Below the pieces are notes generated by a model. It saw nothing but the letters and a program-made list of their open reading frames with translations, searched no databases and was not told the DNA's origin. A stretch of 39,221 nt of DNA, taken from positions 1 to 39,221 of IMG/VR virus record IMGVR_UViG_3300045996_004605. The stretch is one strand, 5' to 3'. Below, piece after piece: positions 8,596 through 16,831 of this stretch. Origin of the DNA: a virus. Made by a program: the position numbers and the translations under genes. Numbering within the stretch: the first letter of the stretch is position 1; the number at the start of each line of letters is the position of its first letter.

Positions 8596-11500
8596 CTACA
8601 CGCTATTGTTCGTCGACGATTCCAAGCGAAGGCCAATCTTCTCGGCGATCTCGTCGGCGATCTCATCGCCATGCTGACGGATCGCCTCGATGACCCCTTC
8701 GCCGTCGCCTTCGACGTTGATCGAGAACTGTACGCCGCCCAAGTTAATCGTCATGCCACCACGCGCCTGGGCAAAGGGAGCGACAGACGTAAAAGAAGGA
8801 GTTGCCGCAGCAAAAGAAGGCGTCAACGGGTTGCCAACGATGCCGCCAAGGGCGAAAGGGCGGACACCCAGCATTTGCCCGGCTTGTTCCCAAAGTTCTC
8901 TGCCCCGGCCTCTCATACGCGCCGATAGAGGAATGATCGCTTCCGGCCCCGCCTCGCCGATCAATCCAAGATGGGGGCGGGTAATCAGCCCGCCTCGGGC
9001 ATATGCCCGTGCACCGGCTTGCTCACCGGCGTCTTGCCCACTACTGAAGCGAGCAAGGGGATGGACACCCAGCCTTTGTCCAACTTGCTCCCATAGATCG
9101 CGTCCCCGGTCCCGCATACCAGCGGAAAGGGGGATGATCGCTTCCGGTCCTGCTTCGCCAACCAGCCCCATATGCGGACGGGTGATCAAACCCCCGCGTG
9201 CATATTTCTTGCTTCCAGCGGCTGCTTGTCCTGCCGCTTCGCCTTCTTGGAAGGCTCCGCCGACTTTGTCCCAGAAGCTGCCCCATTTACCCTTGATGTT
9301 TTCCCATGCGCCGGAAGCCCAGCTTTCGACGTTCTTCCATTTCGTCGTCCACCAGTCCCCGTCGAATAACGTACTGCCGATCGCTTCGCGGGCATTGTTC
9401 CAGATTTCGCTCGCCCGTGTCCAGCTATCGCTTGCCCATGTCTCGACGTCGCTCCAGTTGTCATTCCACCACTCACCGTTAAATAGAGTGGAGTCGATCG
9501 CGGCGAGGGTATTGTTCCAGGTTTGTTTCGAGTTCTCCCAAGAGGCATCTGACCAGGCTTCGACATCGCCCCATTTACCGCTCCACCAGTCCCCGTTGAA
9601 AAGAGTTGATCCAATGTATCCCACCGCATAACCGACGCCTTTGGCGATCGACTGCGGACCGGTATCGGAAATCCATGTCCAGGTGGCCGATGCCCCATCT
9701 TGAAGCGACGGCCACAAGGTCGAATCGAACCAGCGGGAAATATCCTCGCCTTTGCTGCCGATCCATTCGCCGACTGCGCCACCGCCGATTGAACCCAAGA
9801 TGCCGCCAATCAGTCCGCCGATGGCCGTCCCGACGCCCGGCACCACAGAGCCGATGGCCGCACCCCCGGCAGCTCCGGCAGCGAATCCTCCCCAACCGCC
9901 AACCGCGCCGCCAATGGCTTGATTCCGTTCCTTGCCTGGCGCGGCTTCGGCGATGCCATACGCATCCATGGCAAGGCTTAACGGTAGAAGCAGCTTGCCC
10001 GCGCCCCGCCCAAGTCCCCTCATCAACGTCCCACCAGCTTGCGATCCGCCAATCCCGGTTTCAATGATTCCAGAAGCGGAAGGAGCCGTCGATCTGCCAA
10101 ACCATTTGCTCCACCAAGATGACTTCGGTGTTTCGGGAATGGCGTGATTTACGACTTCATGCAGCGCGGGGGGACGAGCAGCTTTGAACTGATCCCGCGC
10201 TCGCTGTACATTTGACTGTTGAACTTCTGCCTCGGCAGATAACTTGCTGACTTCTTGAGAAGAACCGATCACTTTCCCCCGAGCGGCCTCCACGGCCTTC
10301 CGGGCGACTTCGACCTTCTTGTCCAATCCAGGAGGCGGCTTGATTCCCGCTTTCCGGTATAATCCCGCTGCATCCAAAGATTGCTTCTGGAGCTGCTTGT
10401 ATTGTTTCACTGCATCGTTCAATTGAGCCTGGTTGGCTGTTCGCGCCACCTCCGCCGCACGGATCGCGTTCTCGGCTTCTTTGGCCTTGGTGACCGCATC
10501 GCGGTAAGATGCTGCCGCGTCCTTCAGGTGGCCGGTGGATTGTGCCATATCCATCGCTGAAACGATAGGCGCTTCTGGCGCAGCCGCAACAGCCTTGCGG
10601 CCAAGTAGTCGGTGATACCAAGGGGTTTCGGCGGTGCTTGTCGCCCTCTTGACCATTTCCGCCGCTGCGGCAGGTTCGGCGGAAGTTTCTGCTGCAGATC
10701 CACCTCGTAACCATCGGGTAGCGGTTCGAGCTCCTTTGGACATTCCCCCGACAACCATTGCAGGACCCTTGAGGATTCTCCCGACTTTCGTTAGCAGCCA
10801 TGCATCCATCATCAAAGCAAGCGCCTGGCCGACGCCGCTGCTTGTCTCGCCGCCCAACCAGGTCGGTTGCAAATTCAGGAAGGCGTCTTTCGCTTTCTCC
10901 GCAATTTTCCCGGCGTCGAACGCCTCAAGGAATGCTTCAAGAAACGCATGTCCAGCTGATCCCCCAGCCTGGATAAACGGGGATTCGCTGACTTTCGCTC
11001 CGGGGTCGGCAGCGCCCAACGCGGTCATGATGAAGCCGCCAATTCCGCCACCCAATGCTCCGCCGATCTTGGCGGAGAGGTTCTCGACCTGGGCTTGCCC
11101 CTTGCTATTCCACCATTCTGAAAACAGGTTATTTAGATCATCGAAAATAAAACGAACTTTCCCCGAGAAATCAAGCTGCTGGAAATCGGGATTATCCAAA
11201 TACTTCTTCTGGACATAGCCAAAAGCGACCTCGAATTTTCGAAGTATCCAGTCCGAAGCTTCACGCGAAGTTCGCTGAAGAACATCGCCCCATTGCTTGA
11301 CTTTGTCCTGGTTTTTACCAAAGAAGCCGTTGACTTTATCCAGGCGGGTAAGCAATGATTCCTGAAGACCCCTGCCCCATCTGGTGAAAATGTTGACGTT
11401 AAAAGTATCGAGAATTTGCGAAGCCAATCCTCGGGCCGTTTTGCTCGCCGTTTTTTCCATCATGCCGTCAAATTGGCTCATGCCTTTGAGAATAAGTTGA

Positions 11501-12294
11501 ATGGACTTATCCGCAGGAAGGAGTCCTTTCTGCGATAAATCCCGAACCTGTGCAATGGTCAAACCCAACCCGTCGGCAAGGTATTTCCAAGCCTGCACGC
11601 CCGCATCCGTGAGTTGGTTCATATCCTCCGCCGTAACCCGGCCTGCCGATCTCATCTGACCGAGGGCGGTGACGATACGCTCAATTCCGAAAGAACCGGT
11701 ACCGAATGCCGCCGTGACATTGCCGATTTTCGTCAGCATTGGAATGATTTCATCCTGTTGAAACCCGCGTACAAGAAGTCCCTGCGCCTGCTGGATGACA
11801 TCCGATTGAGAGAAAGGGGTAGCAATAGCAAAATCCTGAACTTGTTTCATAAACTCTTCAGATTTTTTTGCGCTTCCCAGCATCGTCTCAAATCCGATAC
11901 TTGCCGTTTCCAAATCATCGGCAAGCTTGATCGGCCATATAATGCCGCCGCCGATCCCGGCCCCCGCGCCGAGCAACCCAAGAGTAGACGTTGCCATCCG
12001 CCCCAACGATCGCAACGGTCTTGTCGCAAAATCAAGCACCCGAACCGTGATGCGATAAGAACCACCGGCCACCTGACGGGCATAACTGCCCACTTGCCGG
12101 ATCACGCTGGAAGCTCGGTCAAGTGCAAAGATCGCGAGCTGCCAGCGGGAACGGTTCATCCCGTCCAATTGCTTTCGCGTTCGCGCCACCGTCTGATCGA
12201 ACCGGCTCACCTTTTTCTCGGCGCCGGACAAGGCAGGTTCGGAACGATCCTCGACTGTCACGGGAATTTCTATGCGATACACTTCTTCCGCCAT
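8596..12294 (-). CDS. Tail tape measure protein
   Basis: This 1232-residue protein is the longest product and sets tail length. The conserved tape-measure core lies at about residues 120-300, with FETMLGSAKKSEEFM, FAIATPFSQSDVIQQAQ, GSFGIERIVTALGQM and GRVTAEDMNQLTDAGV. A coiled region follows at about 560-700 and a Gly/Ala-rich hydrophobic stretch at about 790-850 (GGLIGGILGSIGGGAVGEW). Next come three 39-residue Trp-rich repeats and two copies of a 67-residue ARGGLITRPH unit; both are listed separately. The ATG follows AGGGGGTGA and lies 7 bases after the end of the frameshifted tail chaperone. No peptidase domain is evident. Confidence 0.95.
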   Translation of the reverse strand: MAEEVYRIEIPVTVEDRSEPALSGAEKKVSRFDQTVARTRKQLDGMNRSRWQLAIFALDRASSVIRQVGSYARQVAGGSYRITVRVLDFATRPLRSLGRMATSTLGLLGAGAGIGGGIIWPIKLADDLETASIGFETMLGSAKKSEEFMKQVQDFAIATPFSQSDVIQQAQGLLVRGFQQDEIIPMLTKIGNVTAAFGTGSFGIERIVTALGQMRSAGRVTAEDMNQLTDAGVQAWKYLADGLGLTIAQVRDLSQKGLLPADKSIQLILKGMSQFDGMMEKTASKTARGLASQILDTFNVNIFTRWGRGLQESLLTRLDKVNGFFGKNQDKVKQWGDVLQRTSREASDWILRKFEVAFGYVQKKYLDNPDFQQLDFSGKVRFIFDDLNNLFSEWWNSKGQAQVENLSAKIGGALGGGIGGFIMTALGAADPGAKVSESPFIQAGGSAGHAFLEAFLEAFDAGKIAEKAKDAFLNLQPTWLGGETSSGVGQALALMMDAWLLTKVGRILKGPAMVVGGMSKGARTATRWLRGGSAAETSAEPAAAAEMVKRATSTAETPWYHRLLGRKAVAAAPEAPIVSAMDMAQSTGHLKDAAASYRDAVTKAKEAENAIRAAEVARTANQAQLNDAVKQYKQLQKQSLDAAGLYRKAGIKPPPGLDKKVEVARKAVEAARGKVIGSSQEVSKLSAEAEVQQSNVQRARDQFKAARPPALHEVVNHAIPETPKSSWWSKWFGRSTAPSASGIIETGIGGSQAGGTLMRGLGRGAGKLLLPLSLAMDAYGIAEAAPGKERNQAIGGAVGGWGGFAAGAAGGAAIGSVVPGVGTAIGGLIGGILGSIGGGAVGEWIGSKGEDISRWFDSTLWPSLQDGASATWTWISDTGPQSIAKGVGYAVGYIGSTLFNGDWWSGKWGDVEAWSDASWENSKQTWNNTLAAIDSTLFNGEWWNDNWSDVETWASDSWTRASEIWNNAREAIGSTLFDGDWWTTKWKNVESWASGAWENIKGKWGSFWDKVGGAFQEGEAAGQAAAGSKKYARGGLITRPHMGLVGEAGPEAIIPLSAGMRDRGRDLWEQVGQRLGVHPLARFSSGQDAGEQAGARAYARGGLITRPHLGLIGEAGPEAIIPLSARMRGRGRELWEQAGQMLGVRPFALGGIVGNPLTPSFAAATPSFTSVAPFAQARGGMTINLGGVQFSINVEGDGEGVIEAIRQHGDEIADEIAEKIGLRLESSTNNSV
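8845..9207 (-). repeat. Tandem 67-codon duplication in tape measure gene
   Basis: Two copies of a unit of about 201 bases encode ARGGLITRPHMGLVGEAGPE... and ARGGLITRPHLGLIGEAGPE..., each continuing through a RGR-LWEQ-GQ-LGV segment. The copies begin near 9206 and 9005 on the minus strand. The GEAGPEAIIPL motif is common once near the C-terminus of tape measure proteins; here it occurs twice, with substitutions showing that the duplication is not recent. Confidence 0.8.
9262..9615 (-). repeat. Three 39-codon Trp-rich repeats in tape measure gene
   Basis: Three units with a period of 117 bases encode STLFNGDWW, STLFNGEWW and STLFDGDWW, each followed by a W-DVE-W or W-NVESW segment and a tryptophan-rich helix. 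The DWW/EWW codons lie near 9350, 9467 and 9584. Repeats of this type change tail length in proportion to copy number. Confidence 0.8.
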
Positions 12295-12300
12295 CGGCGA

Positions 12301-12492
12301 TCACCCCCTGTTCCTACCTTGCCGGTTGAGCAACGCGGTTCGTTCTTGCGTTTCCGCTTCCATAGCCGCTTTGGTCGAGACGAAACAAAAGAGCCGCTCA
12401 CCTTCCGGCAACTTCATGACTTCACTTGGAAAGCGCCCTTGACGCTGGAAAATGTGATGCAGGAGGGTAAGGGTGCCTCCTGCCTGAATCAG
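12301..12492 (-). CDS. C-terminal extension of tail assembly chaperone (made by -1 frameshift)
   Basis: This stretch is the downstream half of the gpG-gpGT type tail chaperone. It has no good start of its own and reads through in the -1 frame from the A AAA AAC slippery site at 12492-12498. The extension adds 63 residues (LIQAGGTLTLLHHIFQRQGR, then FPSEVMKLPEGERLFCFV) and stops at TGA 12301-12303, just before the tape measure start. The LLHHI...FPSE...LP.GE pattern is typical of the T domain of Gram-positive phage tail chaperones, which binds the tape measure protein. The fused product would be about 230 residues. Confidence 0.82.
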   Translation of the reverse strand: MIQAGGTLTLLHHIFQRQGRFPSEVMKLPEGERLFCFVSTKAAMEAETQERTALLNRQGRNRG

Positions 12493-12498
12493 TTTTTT
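12459..12498 (-). promoter_or_regulatory. Programmed -1 ribosomal frameshift signal
   Basis: On the minus strand the heptamer AAAAAAC (12498 to 12492) is in the correct zero frame (TTA AAA AAC TGA). Eight bases downstream is a perfect 8-bp stem, GCAGGAGG pairing with CCTCCTGC, with a 9-base loop (12459-12483). Slippery site, spacer and hairpin have the geometry of a standard -1 frameshift element, and the stop codon follows the slippery site directly. Confidence 0.85.
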
Positions 12499-12992
12499 AA
12501 GACGTCCTCCGCCGTGTCGTCGGATTCCTCTTCGTCATAGCCATAGCCGGAAAGCTCGTCGATCTGCGCAATGACCGCTTCTTTCTCACCCGGCAGCAGC
12601 ACTTTGTCGATGAGTTGCACACCGCTGATCACGCCGAGCTGATCCCATGCCGCCTTGTTGTTCCATACTTTCTTGCGGTCATCTTCGATCGTAGCCTCAT
12701 AGATCAGGTTGGAGCGGTACCGCGCCGTGTCGGTATCTTCCGGCATCTTAATGCCGCCCAGCCTGCGGTTTTTCTTATATTTCGTCGCCTTATCCCGGCA
12801 GGCGTTGTATTCGGCTTCGGACAACGGGCGGATGCGGAACTTGAAATATACTTTGCCGCCTCTGGCAACCTCGATCACTTTCCGCTGTTCTGCCGTATCA
12901 TTCGCCGCATCCAACATCCCCCGCAGGATGTCGGATTCGCTATCCAGCAATTCCTCGTTGGTCATACGTTCCTGTCCGACTTTTTCTTCCAT
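12489..12992 (-). CDS. Tail assembly chaperone, XkdN-like (G product)
   Basis: This 167-residue protein lies between the tail tube and the tape measure, the invariant site of the tail assembly chaperone. It resembles XkdN-type proteins: a short acidic N-terminus, then VYFKFRIRPLSEAEYNACRDKATKY, LIYEATIEDDRKKVWN, VISGVQLIDKVLLPGEKEAVIAQ and an acidic tail (YDEEESDDTAEDV). The ATG follows GGGAGGAATT. It normally ends at 12489, while a fraction of ribosomes should shift into the 12301-12492 frame and make the longer GT form. Confidence 0.9.
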   Translation of the reverse strand: MEEKVGQERMTNEELLDSESDILRGMLDAANDTAEQRKVIEVARGGKVYFKFRIRPLSEAEYNACRDKATKYKKNRRLGGIKMPEDTDTARYRSNLIYEATIEDDRKKVWNNKAAWDQLGVISGVQLIDKVLLPGEKEAVIAQIDELSGYGYDEEESDDTAEDVLKN

Positions 12993-13028
12993 GACTTAAT
13001 TCCTCCCGATAGATGTGAGATAAGGAAA

Positions 13029-13051
13029 GCCTGGAGAGCTTATCCCCAGGC
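13029..13051 (-). terminator. Weak terminator-like hairpin after tail tube gene
   Basis: A 6-bp stem (GCCTGG/CCAGGC, 13029-13034 with 13046-13051) follows the tail tube stop on the minus strand and is followed by TTTCCTTA. The U-tract is broken, so it may be an attenuator or an mRNA-protecting 3' hairpin that favours tube and sheath over downstream genes. Confidence 0.4.
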
Positions 13052-13061
13052 CATTCCGTTC

Positions 13062-13508
13062 TTAGCGATTGATGCGAAGCACGCCGGTGAAATTGAATAC
13101 CGGGTCTGCCGTGCCAGGGCGCAGGCTGTCCGTCAGTTTCTTCAGCAGGATGGCGTCACGGATAACCGTCTCCGTAAAGGTGAGCGTCATCGTGTAGCTC
13201 TGCATGATCGCCCAGGTCAGTTTCTGACCCGCCGGTTGATAATCGCTGTTCGTGACATTGATTTGCGACTGCCACGTATTGACTTCAGCGAGGAACGTTC
13301 CGTCCCCGTCATACAGCTCGCCGTTATTCCCGCGCATAATGTTGCGGAAATCGAGCACGCCTTGATCCAGCATCTGCTGCAAGTCCGGCGGGTTGTTTAC
13401 CCGGAAACTCCAAGCCCGTTGAATGATGTCCCCGACTTGAATGTTTGCTACATCAATGCTGCCGTCCGGGACGCAATCCCGGAAAATATACCTTGCATCG
13501 TTCGGCAT
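13062..13508 (-). CDS. Tail tube protein, XkdM-like
   Basis: This 148-residue protein follows the sheath gene and matches the XkdM family (DUF2001), which forms the inner tube of contractile tails. Length agrees with the family (about 147). Recognisable parts are ARYIFRDCVPDGSIDVANIQ at the N-terminus, GELYDGDGTFLAEVNTWQSQINVTN in the middle and QSYTMTLTFTETVIRDAIL near the C-terminus. GGAGG lies 8 bases before the ATG and the gene is 13 bases from the sheath gene. A hairpin follows its stop. Confidence 0.93.
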   Translation of the reverse strand: MPNDARYIFRDCVPDGSIDVANIQVGDIIQRAWSFRVNNPPDLQQMLDQGVLDFRNIMRGNNGELYDGDGTFLAEVNTWQSQINVTNSDYQPAGQKLTWAIMQSYTMTLTFTETVIRDAILLKKLTDSLRPGTADPVFNFTGVLRINR

Positions 13509-13521
13509 CGTTCAAACCTCC

Positions 13522-14943
13522 TTACGCCGTAAGCGGCGAGAATTGGAAACCAAAGTCCAGATAAATCTTTTCGATGCTGTCGAGATCGACCAGTTCCGAA
13601 AAACGGAACCAGGACGAATCACCTTCCGGCGCGTTGTCCGGATCGATGATGAGCTTGCCGGATTCCAACCCGCCTTCGCGAATCATCTTTTCGATGATGC
13701 CGTTGGCGATCGTAATGACGAACGCGCGTCCGTCGGCGTTGTTATTCCACTTGCCAAGGTACGGGTGGAGCGTGAACACGACCCGATCGATCAATTCGAA
13801 CCGGGTTCGGGTGCGGCGAATTTTCTTCCAGCCTTCGTCCTCGTCGTCCAGCAGCGTCACCTTCGTATTGATCCCGTAATCAATCTGAGCCAAACCGTCC
13901 GGGTTGAGCGAGAAGGTGAGCATGCCGGATTGGATCGCTTCTTTGTATTGCGTATTGGTCAACTCCCCGACCAGGCCGATAGAGCCGGTGATCGGAACAT
14001 GCGTCAAGCTGGCATTGTAGGCGCTGGAAGCGATGATCCCGGCCACGCGTGCAGCGGCTTTCGCCCCTTCAAGTGCGCCGCTGGCCGTTTCGAATCCGTT
14101 ACCGATATAAACCATCGCAAAATCATTGAACGCTTTAGCATTCGTCTTCCGCGTTTCGAACGCCACGCTGGTCGGCTCGCCAACCACTCCGATGATTCGC
14201 CCGCCGCCATCAGCCAGCATGCGATTCACGAACGATTGAAGAGAGGCATGCACGGAGGCATCCTCGGAATCGACAGTGATCGAATCAAAAAACTTCCGCT
14301 CCAGCAGTTCGAAGGCATCGGCATAATCCGTACCGATCACGGTAGCATCAGCGCCACCGGTTAATGCCTGATCTGCGATCGCTGCAAGGGTACCATTGCC
14401 ATCAGCTACCTTCGCGGCCGTCAAGTATTCGCTTACTGCACCTACGGCGGCCACAAGATCGGCAGGCTCGGTTTCTCCCTTGGCAAAGGTCACGCGTTCC
14501 AGTTGCCGGGTATTCTCATACAAAAGCAACTCGCGAAGGGACGTGTCTTCCAACGAATCCCTGACCGTCACTTTGAAAGATCGGGTTGTCGGATATTTGG
14601 AGTCCAGCTTTACTGCATCGATCGGTTCGGCAGTTGTGTCTTTCAACGTGATCGTCGCTTTCGTCCCGCCCGTTCCCACGCGGATCGCAAGTACCGAGCT
14701 GGTTCCTCCGTTAAAGATTTCTTGAATGCCATCCGGACCGGCCCCGCTTCCGAGTTTCTTGGCGATGTCGGTTGGCGTTTCGATCGTTAATACTTGCCCG
14801 AGCGGCCCCCAGTTCGATTTGATGACGGCGGCGGCGATCCCGACGGTACCCGTAACTACCCGAACATCGCCCGCATTGTGCCACCGAACATAGATATCGG
14901 GGCGAATCTTCTGCTCGCCCAATACAAACACTTCTCCCGGCAT
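13522..14943 (-). CDS. Contractile tail sheath protein, XkdK-like
   Basis: This 473-residue protein is a tail sheath of the PBSX XkdK/Mu gpL class. The N-terminus has the family pattern PGEVFVLGEQKIRPDIYVRW, VTGTVGIAAAVIKSNWGPLG and a glycine-rich IFNGGTSSVLAIRVG. The middle carries the inserted domain, and the C-terminal conserved half (about 270-470) contains AARVAGIIASSAYNASLTHV, then a long helix and DLDSIEKIYLDFGFQFSPL. The gene follows a short unknown gene by 6 bases and has AGGTGTAA before the ATG. It establishes a myovirus-type contractile tail. Confidence 0.95.
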   Translation of the reverse strand: MPGEVFVLGEQKIRPDIYVRWHNAGDVRVVTGTVGIAAAVIKSNWGPLGQVLTIETPTDIAKKLGSGAGPDGIQEIFNGGTSSVLAIRVGTGGTKATITLKDTTAEPIDAVKLDSKYPTTRSFKVTVRDSLEDTSLRELLLYENTRQLERVTFAKGETEPADLVAAVGAVSEYLTAAKVADGNGTLAAIADQALTGGADATVIGTDYADAFELLERKFFDSITVDSEDASVHASLQSFVNRMLADGGGRIIGVVGEPTSVAFETRKTNAKAFNDFAMVYIGNGFETASGALEGAKAAARVAGIIASSAYNASLTHVPITGSIGLVGELTNTQYKEAIQSGMLTFSLNPDGLAQIDYGINTKVTLLDDEDEGWKKIRRTRTRFELIDRVVFTLHPYLGKWNNNADGRAFVITIANGIIEKMIREGGLESGKLIIDPDNAPEGDSSWFRFSELVDLDSIEKIYLDFGFQFSPLTA

Positions 14944-14949
14944 GGAACT

Positions 14950-15168
14950 TTACACCTGCCTTTTCTTAAAATTTTGAATGGCTTTTTCGACTTCAACCTT
15001 CGTTAACTGATCTTTATCCACAAGCCGCATCGCCCCGGCCATGACATCGACCGAAACGCCAAACGAGCGGGCAGCGGCCATGATCTCCCGCTTGCTATAC
15101 ACCGATTCTGCCGCCGACTGCGAGGGGGGCGTCTTATCCGGTCTCACTCTTGGTTCGTTCCCTTCCAC
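14950..15168 (-). CDS. Small tail-module protein, unknown
   Basis: This 72-residue basic/helical protein lies between the tail terminator and the sheath. I placed the start at GTG 15168 because GGAGGTG lies 6 bases upstream and the upstream gene ends one base earlier. A longer frame begins at 15183 but lacks a suitable ribosome binding site. The C-terminal half reads SKREIMAAARSFGVSVDVMA, then AMRLVDKDQLTKVEVEKAIQ, two helices that resemble a small DNA-free helical hairpin. Its position equals small XkdJ-region proteins; function is unknown. Confidence 0.7.
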   Translation of the reverse strand: MEGNEPRVRPDKTPPSQSAAESVYSKREIMAAARSFGVSVDVMAGAMRLVDKDQLTKVEVEKAIQNFKKRQV

Positions 15169-15169
15169 G

Positions 15170-15991
15170 TTACACACCTCCAATATGGATATTGTTCAAG
15201 GCATCGTAGCTCTGCGCTGTTCGCAGGATGCCAAAGCGGACATCGAGCGTAATTTGACCAACGCGAAATGCGTCCTGGCTGCTGTCGGCAGAGACGCGCT
15301 GGAAAATCATCTTGGAATCGTCGAGCATTCTCGTTTCGCCGTCCATGGCGGTTTGTCGGGTCGTTCGCTCCAGCCATTCCTTCCGCGCCGGAACTTGCGG
15401 AACAAGCATATGTCCTCGAAGGGTTGCCTCGATCCATGCGCCCCAGTGTGTCGTCTGGGTGCTGCGGATCGCGGCCAGCCGCCAGTAGAGAGCGGGCGAC
15501 GCGCTGGTCGGATTCCAAAGCAGCGGATCGGTCTGAATCGCCGGAAATCGCTGACTTGTCCACGCGGCGAGCGCCGTCACCGGATCGGGTTCGACAGGCG
15601 TATGCGTAAGCCACGCGAGCGAGAATACTTCGAATTGGACGCCGCGCGTGATCGCCTCGAACTTTTCATCCACCATATCCGGACTGGCGCTGCCGGTGAA
15701 CCGGCAAAGAATGGATTCGCCGGTACCGGAATCCGTCAGCAACTGGTGATCCAGCGCAGCCATGACAGCGGACACGAGATCATCCACATATTGAAACTTC
15801 GTATGCGACAAGTACGACCAGACTTCGATCATATGGCTGCTGCCAGCCCAGTCGTTTTCCTCCACTTCCGAACCTTTGGTCAGCACCAGATACGGTTTTT
15901 CTGCATCTTCAGCTGCGGCATCCGTCTCATAAACCTGGCCGTTAATTTCCGGGATGTGATCGATGAGCCACTGGCGGATCGCACTGCGCAT
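15170..15991 (-). CDS. Tail completion / terminator protein
   Basis: This 273-residue protein follows the neck (HK97 gp10-like) gene, where the tail terminator is expected. The N-terminal half fits that family: RSAIRQWLIDHIPEINGQVY, DAEKPYLVLTKG, WSYLSHTKFQYVDDLVSAVM and AALDHQLL. This is the gpU/gp17 type ferredoxin-like fold. The C-terminal half, from about residue 135, is an unusual extension with LYWRLAAIRSTQTTHWGAW and RVGQITLDVRFGILRT, possibly a second copy-like domain. I set the start at ATG 15991, which has GGAGGGAA upstream and overlaps the upstream stop as ATGA; earlier in-frame codons lack a good site. Confidence 0.75.
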   Translation of the reverse strand: MRSAIRQWLIDHIPEINGQVYETDAAAEDAEKPYLVLTKGSEVEENDWAGSSHMIEVWSYLSHTKFQYVDDLVSAVMAALDHQLLTDSGTGESILCRFTGSASPDMVDEKFEAITRGVQFEVFSLAWLTHTPVEPDPVTALAAWTSQRFPAIQTDPLLWNPTSASPALYWRLAAIRSTQTTHWGAWIEATLRGHMLVPQVPARKEWLERTTRQTAMDGETRMLDDSKMIFQRVSADSSQDAFRVGQITLDVRFGILRTAQSYDALNNIHIGGV

Positions 15992-16443
15992 CAGGATTCC
16001 CTCCAAATCGCCCGAACCGCTTCGCGCAAGGTGCCAATATGCCGCATTACGGTCGGTTTGATGACCGGCATCGGTTTCATGCCTTTGACCGAGCGTACAA
16101 AAGCGAACTTCCCGCCGCCGATGGGAAACCTCAGCGCCTTCTTGAACTTGGGTCGGATTGCTTGCTTCTTCGGCCCATAGAGACCGGTACCGGTTTCCAG
16201 GTACCCGCCGTAGCGCATCGTATGCGCCAAATAGACGATGACTTGTCCGCCATCACCGCGAGAAGAGTCGCCTCGTATCACCGCCCCGCCTTGAATCCCT
16301 TGTCGCGCATGACCGGTTTGATCTTCCCAGGAGGCGCTTTGCTTGGCATCGCCTTCCATGATTTTTCCGATATGCTTTGCGGTCAGGAATGTCGCCGCTT
16401 TGCGTCGCTGTATTTTGTCGCGGACATCATCCAGGATGGCCAT
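15991..16443 (-). CDS. Neck / head-tail joining protein, HK97 gp10-like
   Basis: This 150-residue basic protein resembles HK97 gp10-like neck proteins that close the head and join the tail. The diagnostic segment is YLAHTMRYGGYLETGTGLYG, followed by a proline-rich part (PMPVIKPTVMRHIGTLREAV). In many family members the equivalent is 'YA..vEfGt....a.PflrPA'. The region ALRFPIGGGKFAFVRSVKGM precedes it. The start lies after GGGTGAAG, one base after the previous stop, and the end is coupled to the tail terminator. Confidence 0.82.
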   Translation of the reverse strand: MAILDDVRDKIQRRKAATFLTAKHIGKIMEGDAKQSASWEDQTGHARQGIQGGAVIRGDSSRGDGGQVIVYLAHTMRYGGYLETGTGLYGPKKQAIRPKFKKALRFPIGGGKFAFVRSVKGMKPMPVIKPTVMRHIGTLREAVRAIWRES

Positions 16444-16444
16444 C

Positions 16445-16831
16445 TCACTTCACCCTCTCCAGATCCGCCAAGTAGCCGCAGATCTCTCCCTGAACGATTT
16501 GCGGATGAACGGACTTGACCTTGAATTTCCCGTAAGGGTACGCGTCAAATTCTTGCAACACGTCCGGCCCGCTCGGGAGATTGGCCACATCATCGGCCAG
16601 TAGGGCATAGTCGGAACTGACCTCTTTACGCCCGGCCCGTTCGGAAACGATGTCCGCTTGCGTTTGGTGAGAGCTTTCGAAGACGCGAACGGTGAGCGGG
16701 CCGATCTGCGACTTGACTTCCTCGAAGCCACCGTCCGATTTCACTTTCTGCGTGACGCGGATCGTGATCTCGATCGGATTCTGGCGGATGTTCCAACGAA
16801 TGTGCGCTTTTCTTACCGCTGCATCGACCAT
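16445..16831 (-). CDS. Head closure / connector protein
   Basis: This 128-residue protein lies between the adaptor-like gene and the neck gene, so a role in head closure is likely. It is mostly beta strands: IEITIRVTQKVKSDGGFEEV, IGPLTVRVFES, and PYGKFKVKSVHPQIVQGEIC near the C-terminus, as expected for the stopper/head-closure fold of SPP1 gp16-like proteins. The ATG overlaps the upstream TAA (TAATG), following GAGGTG. No other function is visible; the call rests on position and predicted fold. Confidence 0.68.
   Translation of the reverse strand: MVDAAVRKAHIRWNIRQNPIEITIRVTQKVKSDGGFEEVKSQIGPLTVRVFESSHQTQADIVSERAGRKEVSSDYALLADDVANLPSGPDVLQEFDAYPYGKFKVKSVHPQIVQGEICGYLADLERVK

Noticed and set aside
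8690-9631. A 313-codon plus-strand frame inside the tape measure gene
   Set aside because: It is antisense to a certain gene and its high Pro/Ser/Arg content follows from the tape measure codons; no ribosome site or family pattern.
12993-13061. A strong terminator between tail tube and tail chaperone
   Set aside because: The stem is only 6 bp and the U-run is broken by CC, so I kept it only as a weak attenuator-like hairpin.
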